Source: Thalassotalea sp.
Lineage (GTDB): Bacteria > Pseudomonadota > Gammaproteobacteria > Enterobacterales > Alteromonadaceae
Reading direction: 5' to 3'
Length of the DNA stretch: 64,000 nt
Assembly (NCBI GenBank): GCA_022448425.1
Contig: JAKVCY010000011.1
Span: 1 to 64,000, forward strand
The notes beneath the pieces are model-generated. The model was given only the letters and a program-made list of their open reading frames with translations, did not search any database and was not told the DNA's origin. The position numbers and the translations under genes were made by a program. Position 1 is the stretch's first letter. Each line of letters starts with the position of its first letter. This document shows positions 1 through 8,648 of this stretch, in pieces.

Positions 1-142
1 ACATCGCAGTATGAATGGTTTTACGCTTAATTTAATGGCCGGCTTGGTGGCTTATTGTCTTAAAGAAAACAAGCCATCCCTTAATATTAGTGACGTTGAG
101 CGCAATGCTATGGTTGTTGCTTAAACCGATCTGGGGTTAAAA
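1..142 (+). mobile_element. Right end of an insertion sequence: transposase C-terminus, cut by the window edge
   Basis: An open frame enters from the left edge and stops at 122-124. It encodes about 40 residues including RSMNGFTLNLMAGLVAYCL, which resembles the extreme C-terminus of IS982-type transposases; the family is from memory and uncertain. The stop is followed within about 20 bases by TTAAACCGATCTGGGGTT, which would be the terminal inverted repeat. The sulfatase reading frame on the other strand loses family resemblance at this point and runs on into the transposase end. This suggests that the element inserted into and removed the sulfatase C-terminus. The rest of the element and its other end lie outside the window. 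Confidence 0.45.
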
Positions 143-1335
143 TATTCTCACCATCGAGTTTAGGTTGTTCTATCAAAAGTTTGGTATTGGTAGCAGCCAT
201 GATTGTTGGGTATATATCAGAGGTTGACATAGGAGTAGAAATAGAGATACCTGATTTGAATTTTTGAGGCCATTCAATGAGGGCAGGTACTCGAATACCG
301 CCTTCTTTTAGTTCTGCTTTTTTACCAGAAAATGGACCTGTAGAATTAAAATTGTGTATATAAGAAGGGCCATTGTCAGACTTAAACCACAGAATAGTAT
401 TATCAGCGACTCCACTTTGCCTCAAGTGCTTCCTTAGCCTTGCTATTTGTCTATCCATTGCAGTAATAGAGCCATAAAAGTGCTGAGCTTGTATTGGGTG
501 CTCTTTATATTGCTGACGATCACTATTGCCTGCTACGAGGGGAGTGTGTGGTGTGTGAAACCAAATAACAGCTAAGAAAGGGTTGTTCTTATCTATTTGC
601 TTATCAATAAACTGAATAGCTCTATCCATGATTATTTCTGAATCATCACCTGTTAACCATTCGTCGACAATGCTTCTTTCACCTGTCCAATAATGATCTC
701 TCCACCTAACACCTCCATTCTTTTGACCAAGTGCAGTAGGTTCAGTTTGAAGGTGCCTATAGTCTTCTGTACCGTAATCTCCGCCTAAATAATAATAAGG
801 GTTGTACGTTGGCATCATTGATTCTGTTGAAAAGCTCTCGTCAAAGCCATTTTCCCAAGGGGGGAATAATGTGCAGGAACTGCCAAATCACCTTTAAAGT
901 AACTTTGGTTAATTGTTTTACTTAACTCTCCAACATGCTATTTTCCAAAGTGGCCTGTTTTATAGCCATTGAACTTTAACGCTTCAGCTATTGTTATCTC
1001 ACTGTTTGGTAAATGTCCTGAACCGGCCCACTCAATACCATATCTGAAGGGTGGCGACCTGTTAAAACACTTCCTCGTGTTGGTGAACAGACAGGTGATG
1101 CCGCGTAGAACCTGTCGAGCTTTATTGACTCCGTCGCCATTTTGTCAAGGGAAGGGGTCTTGATTATATCGTTACCATTATATGCTACATCACCCCATCC
1201 TTGGTCATCTGACATTAGCAATATAACGTTAGGCTTGTTGCCTAAATCACTGTTATAGGCATAGCTTGAAAGGCTAAGACAAAAGATAGTAAGGCTTGTT
1301 GATAGGGCTAAAAGTCGTGAATTAATTTTCTTCAT
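108..1335 (-). pseudogene. Exported sulfatase (arylsulfatase A-like), truncated and frameshifted
   Basis: The ORF track shows two pieces, 994-1395 and 108-818. Read together they form one sulfatase. It starts at MKKINSRLL (1335) with a signal peptide ending SSYA, then has the metal-binding [14 protein letters not shown] and the formylglycine motif [12 protein letters not shown]. After GRHPS (near 1058) the frame shifts, and the other frame continues [17 protein letters not shown]. It then reaches GK followed by TAG where the family has GKW (near 949). A second shift lies at a six-C run near 858-863, after which the C-terminal frame runs to LDGENILTP. The last part of the enzyme is lost at the insertion-sequence end. 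The family hydrolyses sulfate esters of glycans in the periplasm or outside the cell. A NanR-like operator lies just upstream, so the gene was probably once part of the sialic acid regulon. It is not functional as read. Confidence 0.88.
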
Positions 1336-1360
1336 ATCAAGATAGTATTTATACAGAGGT

Positions 1361-1374
1361 GTACCTGTTATACC
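1361..1374 (-). promoter_or_regulatory. NanR-like operator upstream of the sulfatase pseudogene
   Basis: On the minus strand this reads GGTATAACAGGTAC, two direct GGTATA-type half-sites three bases apart. It differs by one base from the site in front of the sialic acid transporter. It lies about 25 bases upstream of the pseudogene start, where a bound repressor would block transcription. Confidence 0.65.
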
Positions 1375-1395
1375 AATAGGTTGTATTGAAAGCAA

Positions 1396-1829
1396 TAACA
1401 GAAAGTTAGCTTGTTCTTTTATATAGAATTCATCAGAAGTTTATAGGCGTTGAATCTTTATACGTTAATCATTGGAGTAACTTTTTACTATCATCTTATA
1501 CGGCTTTACTTATGCAGCCAAAAGTATACAGGGCTTTAATAATAGGCATCAAACGCTTATTTTTATGACTTGATCTCCAAGATTATTAACGAAATGAACC
1601 AGTGTTATTACATTGTCTATATCTTTATAAAGTCTGCGCTATTTAAAAGCATTCGTACAAAATCTGATAAATCACTTTGACATTATGAATTATCGGGTGG
1701 TATGGTGGTATAACAGGTTGATGGTGTACGTGTTCGGTGTGGGGTTGTTGAATATCAATAAAGCCAATCAAGCTTAACTGAATTTGAACTCTAAGAAGAG
1801 AAATTAAATTTACAATAGGAGATAACCTC
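1396..1829. other. Intergenic region between the divergent sulfatase remnant and the TonB receptor
   Basis: About 430 bases without a convincing gene. It holds the NanR-like site at 1699-1718 and AT-rich stretches suitable for divergent promoters. The ORF at 1643-2047 on the minus strand is a shadow of the receptor start. I see no RNA gene. Confidence 0.6.
1699..1718 (+). promoter_or_regulatory. NanR-like operator upstream of the TonB-dependent receptor
   Basis: The sequence GGTATGGTGGTATAACAGGT carries the core GGTATA-ACA-GGT found at the other sites of the locus, plus a third degenerate half-site (GGTATG). It lies about 110 bases before the receptor start. A triple-repeat layout fits what I recall of the E. 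coli NanR operator. Confidence 0.65.
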
Positions 1830-4682
1830 TTGGAAACATATACATTGAAAAGTAATAACAATAAAAAGTTTATGAAAACAATGCTCGCTATTGGTATTTC
1901 AGCTGCTGCTACTAATGCAGTAGCTTTTGCACCGGAACAAGCAGTACAGGAAGCAGATATCGAAAAGATCATAGTGACAGGTTCGCACATTCGAAAAGGG
2001 GACTTTGAATCTGCTTCACCAATTAAAGTTATGGACTCACAAGACATAGAGGGGGTCGGCGCTGTTAATATTGGTGATTTACTTGCTAAGGTGCCATCAA
2101 TTGTTGGTGATACAACCTCAGCAAGCTCAAATATTAGTGGCCAAGATTCTGGTTTGAATACAGTAGCATTGCGGAATCTAGGCTCTTCACGAACTTTGGT
2201 TTTAGTTGATGGTAAGCGTTATGTTTCTGGTATGTCGGTTGGTTCGGGCTATGGCGTTGATTTAAATACAATTCCAACAACGATGATCCAACGAGTTGAA
2301 GTCTTAACTGGTGGTCAATCGGCAGCATATGGTTCTGATGCTGTAGCCGGTGTTGTAAACATTATTATGAAAAAGAACTTTGATGGCGTGGCTTTTAATG
2401 CAAGAACCGGTCAAAGTAGTAGAGGCGATAAAAAGAACTCAGATATCGAATTTACAGTAGGTAAGAACTTCGACGAAGGTAATGCTTGGTTTTCATTTGG
2501 TTATTCAGACGACGATGGTTTAATGGCAAGTGATCGCGATTACGCTAGAGTGCACAAAAGCGCTGTTGATAATGATGGCGATGGTCTGCTTGATACAGCT
2601 CAATTCGTTGGTTCTTCTCATATTTTGAGCGGTCGTATTGGTAACTATAAAGGGGACGGTACTCCATTTGTTCGTACTGCCGATGTTGAAACTTCTGATG
2701 CGTTTAACTTCCATGAATACCGTTCTATGTTAACACCTCTTAAGCGTACTTTTGCAGCGAGCGGTTTATCTTTAGAGTTAAATGACGTTTCAAGAGTGAA
2801 CTTCACAGCAAACTATGCCAGAGTAGAATCTAGAGCCCGTTTTGAGCCAATCCCATTAGATACACGAAATAATATCTTTAAGCTAGATAAAGGTGGTACA
2901 ACAGGCATTGAGATAGCAACACACCCTTGGTTTGCAGGTACAGACCTTGGCAACGCTTTATTAGCAGATGGTATCACTCATTTAGATGACGTGAGCTTAA
3001 CGTTCAGACGATTGTACGAGTTTGGTGATCGTGGTGCTGAGAACGTCCGTGATACCTTCCGTATAGCAGGTGAATATGAGTATGATATTAACGATTATAA
3101 CTACTTAACTGTTAGTGCGACATATGGTGTAACAGATCAAAACCAAACTAACCACGGCGACATTAACTTAGATCGTGCTAGATATGCGCTGGATGTTGAA
3201 GATGATGGTTATGGTGGATATCAATGTGCTGACGAAATTGCCCGTATTAACGGTTGTGTAGTATTTAATCCATTCTCATTAAATGGTATCTCACCGGAAG
3301 CTGTACAATACTTGGCTGCTGACACAAATATTGTTGGTTCAATCGAACAATTTGTATTGTCCTCAGTTGTTGCTGGTGAGCTTGATTACTCGTTAAGCTC
3401 AAGTCTGGACAATATCGGTTTTGCAGCAGGTGTTGAATATCGTGAAGAAAAGGGTCAAGAAACACCCGATCCATTACGTCAAGCCGGGATTGTTCGTGGT
3501 GCAGCGATTGCTAAAACAAAAGGTTCATTTGACGTAATCGACATCTTTGCTGAGGTTCATGTTCCCCTGTTAGAGCAATTAAACTTAAATGCTGCAGTAC
3601 GTGTTGGTGACTACTCATCGGTAGGCCGTACAATGAACTGGACTCTAGGTTTAGATGCACCACTAACAGATTCATTTAGGCTCCGTGGTGCTGTTGCAAC
3701 AGCTGTTAGGGCACCGAATGTGAGTGATCTATTTGCTGGTGGTACTGCTACAGCAGCGGTGGTTACTGACCCATGTAATGGTGTTGACGCATCTGGTTCG
3801 ACAAATATTGATATTAACTGTCGCTCGATAAGTGCAATTCAAAACCGTATTGATAGTGATGGTGCGTTTATACTAACGCAGGTAGAGAGTCAAAATACGT
3901 CTGGCTTACTGAGTGGCTCTGAAGATGTTAATGAAGAAAAAGCGGACACGATTACGCTTGGCGCCGTCTATACACCTGAGAGTATTCAAGGGCTACAAAT
4001 GTCTATCGATTACTACGATATTGAAATTGACGACGCTATTGCTAAAACAGATCGTACGGTTATTCTGATTCGTTGTTACTCTGTAGACCCTAGTCAATTT
4101 GACCCAGAGTGTGGCGGTAAAGTAAGACGTGATGGCCGCTCTGGTGCTGCTCTTGAAGTAAATGCTGCTTCAGGTAACGAGAACATTATTGCCACTAGTG
4201 GTATTGACATTGATGTGTCGTACGAAACTACACTAGCAGATGGTTCGTTATATGTTGGTTTTGCGGCTAACTACTTAGATAAATACGATATTACAGGTAA
4301 AGAGTCTGGTGACACCCAGAACTTAGCCGGTGAGGTACTATTCCCTGAACTTCGTTTTAACGTAAATGCTTCTTATACTTATGATGATTTCAATGTTTAT
4401 TGGCAACTACGTTACTGGGATGCTACTAAAGATCGTAATGACAATACTATCATGACAGAAGAGTTAAATTCAGTTGGCTCTCAAATGTATAACGATATTC
4501 GTTTCAGCTATACATTCAATGAAAACACAAATGCATATTTTGGTATTTCTAATGTATTCGATAAGCAACCACCATTGCTTACTGCGAATCATAAATACCA
4601 ACAACAGGGTACTTTAACAAATGGTACCGCATTTGACCTAACAGGCCGTGCGTTCTATGCAGGCATCAAGCTAAATTTCTAA
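1830..4682 (+). CDS. TonB-dependent outer-membrane receptor, probably for sialic acid or sialylated oligosaccharide
   Basis: The protein has 950 residues: an exported N-terminus (AAATNAVAFA), a TonB-box-like IEKIIVTGS near residue 45, a plug domain to about residue 170 and a long beta-barrel ending in GIKLNF with a terminal Phe, as expected for outer-membrane insertion. The start is TTG at 1830. It is preceded eight bases upstream by AGGAG, which supports it over the internal ATG (MKTM) at 1872. Energised by TonB-ExbBD, such receptors import substrates into the periplasm. The substrate cannot be read from the sequence. The NanR-like operator upstream and the adjacent nagA-nanA genes point to sialic acid or sialoglycan. 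No SusD-like partner is present. A hairpin terminator follows the gene, so nagA and nanA may be expressed at a lower level. Confidence 0.9.
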   Translation: METYTLKSNNNKKFMKTMLAIGISAAATNAVAFAPEQAVQEADIEKIIVTGSHIRKGDFESASPIKVMDSQDIEGVGAVNIGDLLAKVPSIVGDTTSASSNISGQDSGLNTVALRNLGSSRTLVLVDGKRYVSGMSVGSGYGVDLNTIPTTMIQRVEVLTGGQSAAYGSDAVAGVVNIIMKKNFDGVAFNARTGQSSRGDKKNSDIEFTVGKNFDEGNAWFSFGYSDDDGLMASDRDYARVHKSAVDNDGDGLLDTAQFVGSSHILSGRIGNYKGDGTPFVRTADVETSDAFNFHEYRSMLTPLKRTFAASGLSLELNDVSRVNFTANYARVESRARFEPIPLDTRNNIFKLDKGGTTGIEIATHPWFAGTDLGNALLADGITHLDDVSLTFRRLYEFGDRGAENVRDTFRIAGEYEYDINDYNYLTVSATYGVTDQNQTNHGDINLDRARYALDVEDDGYGGYQCADEIARINGCVVFNPFSLNGISPEAVQYLAADTNIVGSIEQFVLSSVVAGELDYSLSSSLDNIGFAAGVEYREEKGQETPDPLRQAGIVRGAAIAKTKGSFDVIDIFAEVHVPLLEQLNLNAAVRVGDYSSVGRTMNWTLGLDAPLTDSFRLRGAVATAVRAPNVSDLFAGGTATAAVVTDPCNGVDASGSTNIDINCRSISAIQNRIDSDGAFILTQVESQNTSGLLSGSEDVNEEKADTITLGAVYTPESIQGLQMSIDYYDIEIDDAIAKTDRTVILIRCYSVDPSQFDPECGGKVRRDGRSGAALEVNAASGNENIIATSGIDIDVSYETTLADGSLYVGFAANYLDKYDITGKESGDTQNLAGEVLFPELRFNVNASYTYDDFNVYWQLRYWDATKDRNDNTIMTEELNSVGSQMYNDIRFSYTFNENTNAYFGISNVFDKQPPLLTANHKYQQQGTLTNGTAFDLTGRAFYAGIKLNF

Positions 4683-4699
4683 TTGGAATTTTAAAGCTA

Positions 4700-4730
4700 A
4701 AAATAGAGGTTGCTTTGCAGCCTCTATTTT
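4700..4730 (+). terminator. Hairpin terminator or attenuator between the receptor and nagA
   Basis: AAAATAGAGG and CCTCTATTTT form a ten-pair stem around TTGCTTTGCAG, which can pair further through GC. The trailing T run is short. It starts 18 bases after the receptor stop. It would dampen, not block, read-through into nagA. Confidence 0.7.
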
Positions 4731-4759
4731 CAATTGTATTAATAGCAGAGTTTTTATTA

Positions 4760-5905
4760 ATGGTTACAACTTTAATCGCAGACTATCTATTTGATGGTCA
4801 ACAGCTGCTAGAAAATCAGCCCATAAGTTTTGATGGCAATGAAATTGTTGCATTGGATGTCATTGAAGGCGCTGATGTTCAAATTTTCGAAGGTATTTTA
4901 GTTCCTGGGTTTATCGATGTTCAGGTTAATGGTGGTGGTGGGGTGTTGTTCAATCATGATACCAGTCTCCAAACGTTAGAAAAAATGGTGCAAGCTCACG
5001 CCAAGTTTGGTTCAACTAGCTTGTTGCCCACGCTAATTACTAGCGATATTAATACGTTACATCAAGCCTCAAATACGATAAGTAAGGCGATTTTGGCTGA
5101 AACTCCTGGGATCATAGGTGTTCACTTTGAAGGGCCTCATCTAAGTACTGTAAAAAAAGGCATTCATAGTAGCAGTCATATTAGAAAACTTTCTGATGAG
5201 GAGTTAGCTATTTATTGTCGCAATGATTTAGGCATAAAAATAGTGACGTTAGCTCCTGAGAACGTGAGTGTTGAGGATATTCAAACGCTTGTGGCACACG
5301 ATGTTCGTGTTTGTTTAGGTCACTCAAACGCAAGTTTTGAACAAACGTTAAGTGCATTGGACGCTGGAGCTACAGGGTTTACACATTTATTTAACGCAAT
5401 GTCGGGGCTGGATTCGAGAGAGCCTAATATGGTTGGCGCAGCGTTATATGATGCTCAGAGTTGGTATGGTTTGATTCTTGACGGACATCACGTTCATCCT
5501 GCAACAGCAAAAGTAGCCTACAAAGCCAAATCTTCAGGGAAGATGATGCTGGTGTCAGATGCTATGTCAACCATTGGTAGTGAACAGTCAGCCTTCGAGT
5601 TTGATGGACATGAAATAACACTAGTGGGTGACAAGTTAGCAAGTAAGACAGGGCAGCTTGCGGGGTCTGCACTAGATATGATTACAGCTGTTAACAATGC
5701 CAAATCGATGCTGAATATTTCGCTCGAAGAGTCATTGCGAATGGCTAGTTTGTACCCCACTCAATTCTTAAATAGCAGCCAGTACGGTTGCCTCAAAGTT
5801 GGAAATAGAGCCAACTTTACTCTTATATCAAATGAGAAAAATTGCCCTCATAAGGTTACTTCTACGTGGATAGAGGGCGAACATGTATTTAAAGCAGAGG
5901 CTTAA
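4760..5905 (+). CDS. nagA: N-acetylglucosamine-6-phosphate deacetylase
   Basis: The enzyme hydrolyses GlcNAc-6-phosphate to glucosamine-6-phosphate and acetate in the cytoplasm, the step between NanE and NagB. I choose the ATG at 4760 (MVTTLIADYLFDG, 381 residues) because the ORF-track start at 4715 lies inside the terminator hairpin. Visible metal and active-site motifs are the Glu of HFEGPH, the His of LGHSNA, the His of THLFNAM, DGHHVH and the Asp of VSDAMS, in the usual amidohydrolase order. The gene lies downstream of the receptor and its stop is next to the nanA start, so nagA and nanA are probably co-transcribed. Confidence 0.95.
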   Translation: MVTTLIADYLFDGQQLLENQPISFDGNEIVALDVIEGADVQIFEGILVPGFIDVQVNGGGGVLFNHDTSLQTLEKMVQAHAKFGSTSLLPTLITSDINTLHQASNTISKAILAETPGIIGVHFEGPHLSTVKKGIHSSSHIRKLSDEELAIYCRNDLGIKIVTLAPENVSVEDIQTLVAHDVRVCLGHSNASFEQTLSALDAGATGFTHLFNAMSGLDSREPNMVGAALYDAQSWYGLILDGHHVHPATAKVAYKAKSSGKMMLVSDAMSTIGSEQSAFEFDGHEITLVGDKLASKTGQLAGSALDMITAVNNAKSMLNISLEESLRMASLYPTQFLNSSQYGCLKVGNRANFTLISNEKNCPHKVTSTWIEGEHVFKAEA

Positions 5906-5906
5906 A

Positions 5907-6827
5907 ATGAAAAAGATAAATGGTTTAATTAATGCACCGTTCACAGCATTTCATGAAGACGGTTCGATTAATTTAGCACCTATTGCACAATATGCTGCGA
6001 CGTTGCGCAAAAATGGTGTGTGTGGCGTTTTCGTAAATGGTTCATCGGGTGAAGGCCACTTGATGACAGATGAAGAAAGAAAAGCCTGTGCAAAAGCATG
6101 GGTAGACGCTTCAGAAGAAGACTTCATGGTGATAGTTCATGTTGGCACTAATAGTGTAAAAGCCAGTCAGCAACTAGCACAACATGCTTTAGAAATTGGC
6201 GCCGATGCCATTAGTGTGATGGGGCCAACTTTTCCGAAAATTACTCGTATAGAAGAGTTAGTTAAGTACTGTGAAGAGGTTGCTCAAGTAGCACCTTCAT
6301 TGCCGTTTTATTATTACCATATTCCGGCATTCACAGGGGTTAATCTATCGATGCTTGAATTACTTGAGGCTGTCGACGGTAGAATTAATAATTTTGCGGG
6401 TATTAAATATACGTTTGAGAGTTTATACGAGTATACGCAGTGTCGCCGATACGCAAATGGCAAGTTTGACATGTTGCATGGGCAAGATGAAACGCTACTT
6501 CCTTCATTAGCGTTTGGTGGTGCTACAGGTTGTATCGGTGGAACATTTAACTATGCTGCTGGTTTATATATCGATATTAGAGAAGCTTTTGCTGAAGGGG
6601 ATTTGGAAAAGGCACAAGAGCTACAATATAAATCATTGGATCTAATTGATGTTATTTGTAGATACCGAGGGAATATCGTCGGTGGCAAACAAATTATGAA
6701 GTTGATTGGTTTAGATTTGGGGGCAAATCGAACCCCATTTCAGAATTTGACAGCTGAAGAGGCTAAGGCAATGAAGTCTGAATTAGATGCCATCGACTTT
6801 CAGTTATTTGCTAATAAACTAGCTTAG
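5907..6827 (+). CDS. nanA: N-acetylneuraminate lyase (DapA/NAL family)
   Basis: The protein has 306 residues from the ATG at 5907, preceded by GCAGAGG; the ORF-track start eight codons earlier lies inside nagA. It cleaves sialic acid to N-acetylmannosamine and pyruvate through a Schiff base. Family marks seen are GSSGEG near residue 48, the Tyr of YYYHIP near 138 and the Schiff-base Lys of GIKYTFESLYEY near 166. The FESLYEY context favours a sialate lyase over dihydrodipicolinate synthase. It is the first cytoplasmic step, and its product feeds nanK and nanE of the opposite-strand operon. Confidence 0.94.
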   Translation: MKKINGLINAPFTAFHEDGSINLAPIAQYAATLRKNGVCGVFVNGSSGEGHLMTDEERKACAKAWVDASEEDFMVIVHVGTNSVKASQQLAQHALEIGADAISVMGPTFPKITRIEELVKYCEEVAQVAPSLPFYYYHIPAFTGVNLSMLELLEAVDGRINNFAGIKYTFESLYEYTQCRRYANGKFDMLHGQDETLLPSLAFGGATGCIGGTFNYAAGLYIDIREAFAEGDLEKAQELQYKSLDLIDVICRYRGNIVGGKQIMKLIGLDLGANRTPFQNLTAEEAKAMKSELDAIDFQLFANKLA

Positions 6828-6845
6828 TATTGAAGGGAGCTATGA

Positions 6846-8370
6846 ATGAGAAACCTTTCCATGGTCATCGTTCTGTTGTTAGGCCTCATGATGGCTCCCA
6901 AGCCAAGGATGGTCTAAACCTCAGCATAAACGGCCAAATATCGTCTTTATCGCCATTGATGACCTTAATGATTGGGTCGGTTACCTAGGAGGCCATCCAG
7001 ATACAAAAACGCCAAATTTAGATAGGTTAACAGCTAGAGGCGTAGCGTTTACAAACGCATTCACAGTATCTCCTATTTGTGGTCCATCTAGAGCTAGTGT
7101 TCTTACAGGAATGAGGCCAGAGACAACGGGCATTTATCATAATACAGGGATGTACAAAGACTACGTCCCCAATGCCATCGCCTTACCAAAGTTTCTAATC
7201 AATAACGGCTACCATGTCATGGGCGCCGGTAAAATTAATCATGCAATGGGGATGGTCGTACCCGAAAATTATCACGAATATGGTCCTGATGCCGGAGCAA
7301 TCGGTGGTCCTTTTACATGGCAAGAATTAAGTGTATCGACTAAAGCAAAAGGGCAACGCGAAGACATCTTAGGAAAGAGTAATGCTGTAAAGAGTGGCAT
7401 ATTACGCGATATTTATCCTGGAAAGATAATTAAACGAAGAAGCCTAGAAGCTACTTTACCACTGAACGGAATCGATAATAGGTTAGATCGTCCACTAAAC
7501 GGGTATAACACTTTTGATTGGGGGCCTGTTTCAGTTAAAGGTACGGAAATGCCTGACGGAAAAATGGCTACTTGGGCAATCGAAAAATTAACAGAAAATT
7601 ATGATAAGCCGTTTTTCCTAGGCGTGGGTTTTTATAGGCCACACCAACCGTTTTATGGGCCAGAGAAGTATTTCGAACCATTCAAAAATAAGTTGTCGTT
7701 ACCTGCCGTTATGGAAAGAGACTTAGCAGATTTACCTCAGGTTGCTAAACAGTATGCGCATTACCATTGGTCAGGAAGTTTTGCTAGAGTTACTGAATAT
7801 AAAGCTTGGGAAGACGCTGTCAGAGGATATTTAGCTTCAATTCACTTTGTTGATGCACAGTTGGGAAAAATTGTTGATGCGCTGGATGATAGTTCCTACG
7901 CCAACAATACACTAATCGTCCTTTGGAGCGATCATGGCTGGGAGCTGGGTGAAAAGGAATACTGGGGTAAACACTCGCCATGGCAAGGATCTATCAAAGT
8001 GCCCTTTATCATAGTACCACCTAAAAACAGTAGGTTTACCAAAGGAGAAAATGATAGCTTTGTGAGTCTAATAGATATATATCCGACAATAGCGTATTAT
8101 ATGAGTGTCGATGTTCCGAATTACCTAGAAGGATCTTCGTTAAAAAGCGTGATAGAAGGACGTTCTGAAAAAGTAAGAGACTATAGTCTGACAACTTTGA
8201 ACCGCGCATCTTATGTTATTGTTAAAGGTAATTGGAAGTACATTCATTACTACGATGGAAGTGAAGAGCTTTACAATCTACATGAAGATCCAAATGAATG
8301 ACGAAACTTATCCGCTCCTAAATACCAAGCAATCAAGCATTAATTAAAAGCCCTGTTGCCAATAGATAAA
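6846..8370 (+). pseudogene. Second exported sulfatase, frameshifted in the signal peptide and with late stops
   Basis: An ATG at 6846, with GAAGGGAG upstream, starts a signal peptide (MRNLSMVIVLLLGLMMA). One base too many near 6898 then shifts the frame, and the sulfatase continues in the other frame as RPNIVFIAIDDLNDWVG. It reaches the formylglycine motif CGPSRASVLTGMRP and runs openly to DPNE at 8298. Next comes TGA where the family has Trp, then RNLSAPKYQAIKH, then TAA and LKALLP. The ORF track shows only 7111-8301, which lacks the formylglycine Cys and the metal-binding Asp pair, so that ORF cannot be an active enzyme. It resembles iduronate- or choline-sulfatase-type proteins. It follows nanA by about 20 bases and was probably the last gene of that operon. 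Confidence 0.87.
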
Positions 8371-8575
8371 CGATTATAAACGCCTACTTAGGTACAAGAA
8401 CTGGAAAGGCGTGCTGTATACAAGTGGTAAATTTGAGCTATTCGATATGCAACACGCCAAAAGTGGTATTGGCGAACAAAATGATTTAGCTCATGAACAA
8501 CCTGAGCTAGTAAAATTCTTGTTGAAGAGGTTATCTGATAGTGAAAGTAATAGTCGATACATGATTATTGACTAG
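8366..8575 (+). pseudogene. Orphan C-terminal fragment of a third sulfatase
   Basis: A frame different from the preceding sulfatase encodes about 69 residues, including YKRLLRYKNWKGVLYTSG and KFELFDMQ, then IGEQNDLAHEQPELVKFLLKRL and TAG. This is the typical tail of an arylsulfatase (basic strand, ELFDM, GEQNDLA, final helix). The sulfatase just upstream already has its own equivalent tail, so this piece comes from another gene. It could be the missing end of the sulfatase truncated at the left edge, but that is only a guess. Confidence 0.7.
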
Positions 8576-8602
8576 TTAGTTTCTTGCTTGTTGAAGTAGG
8601 GT

Positions 8603-8642
8603 GCCCCTCTAGTCACCGAAATGTTCCGAGTAAAAGAGGGGC
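8603..8642. terminator. Hairpin between the convergent sulfatase remnant and nagB
   Basis: GCCCCTCT and AGAGGGGC form an eight-pair GC-rich stem with a 24-base loop. It sits between convergent genes, but there is no good T run on either side. Confidence 0.4.
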
Positions 8643-8648
8643 GTGGGG

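Noticed and set aside
969-1163. Plus-strand ORF of 64 residues
   Set aside because: It lies antisense to the formylglycine region of the sulfatase pseudogene and has no ribosome site.
7111-8301. The 396-residue ORF as a functional sulfatase
   Set aside because: It begins after the formylglycine Cys and the metal-binding Asp pair, which lie upstream in the same frame but behind a frameshift with no good start.
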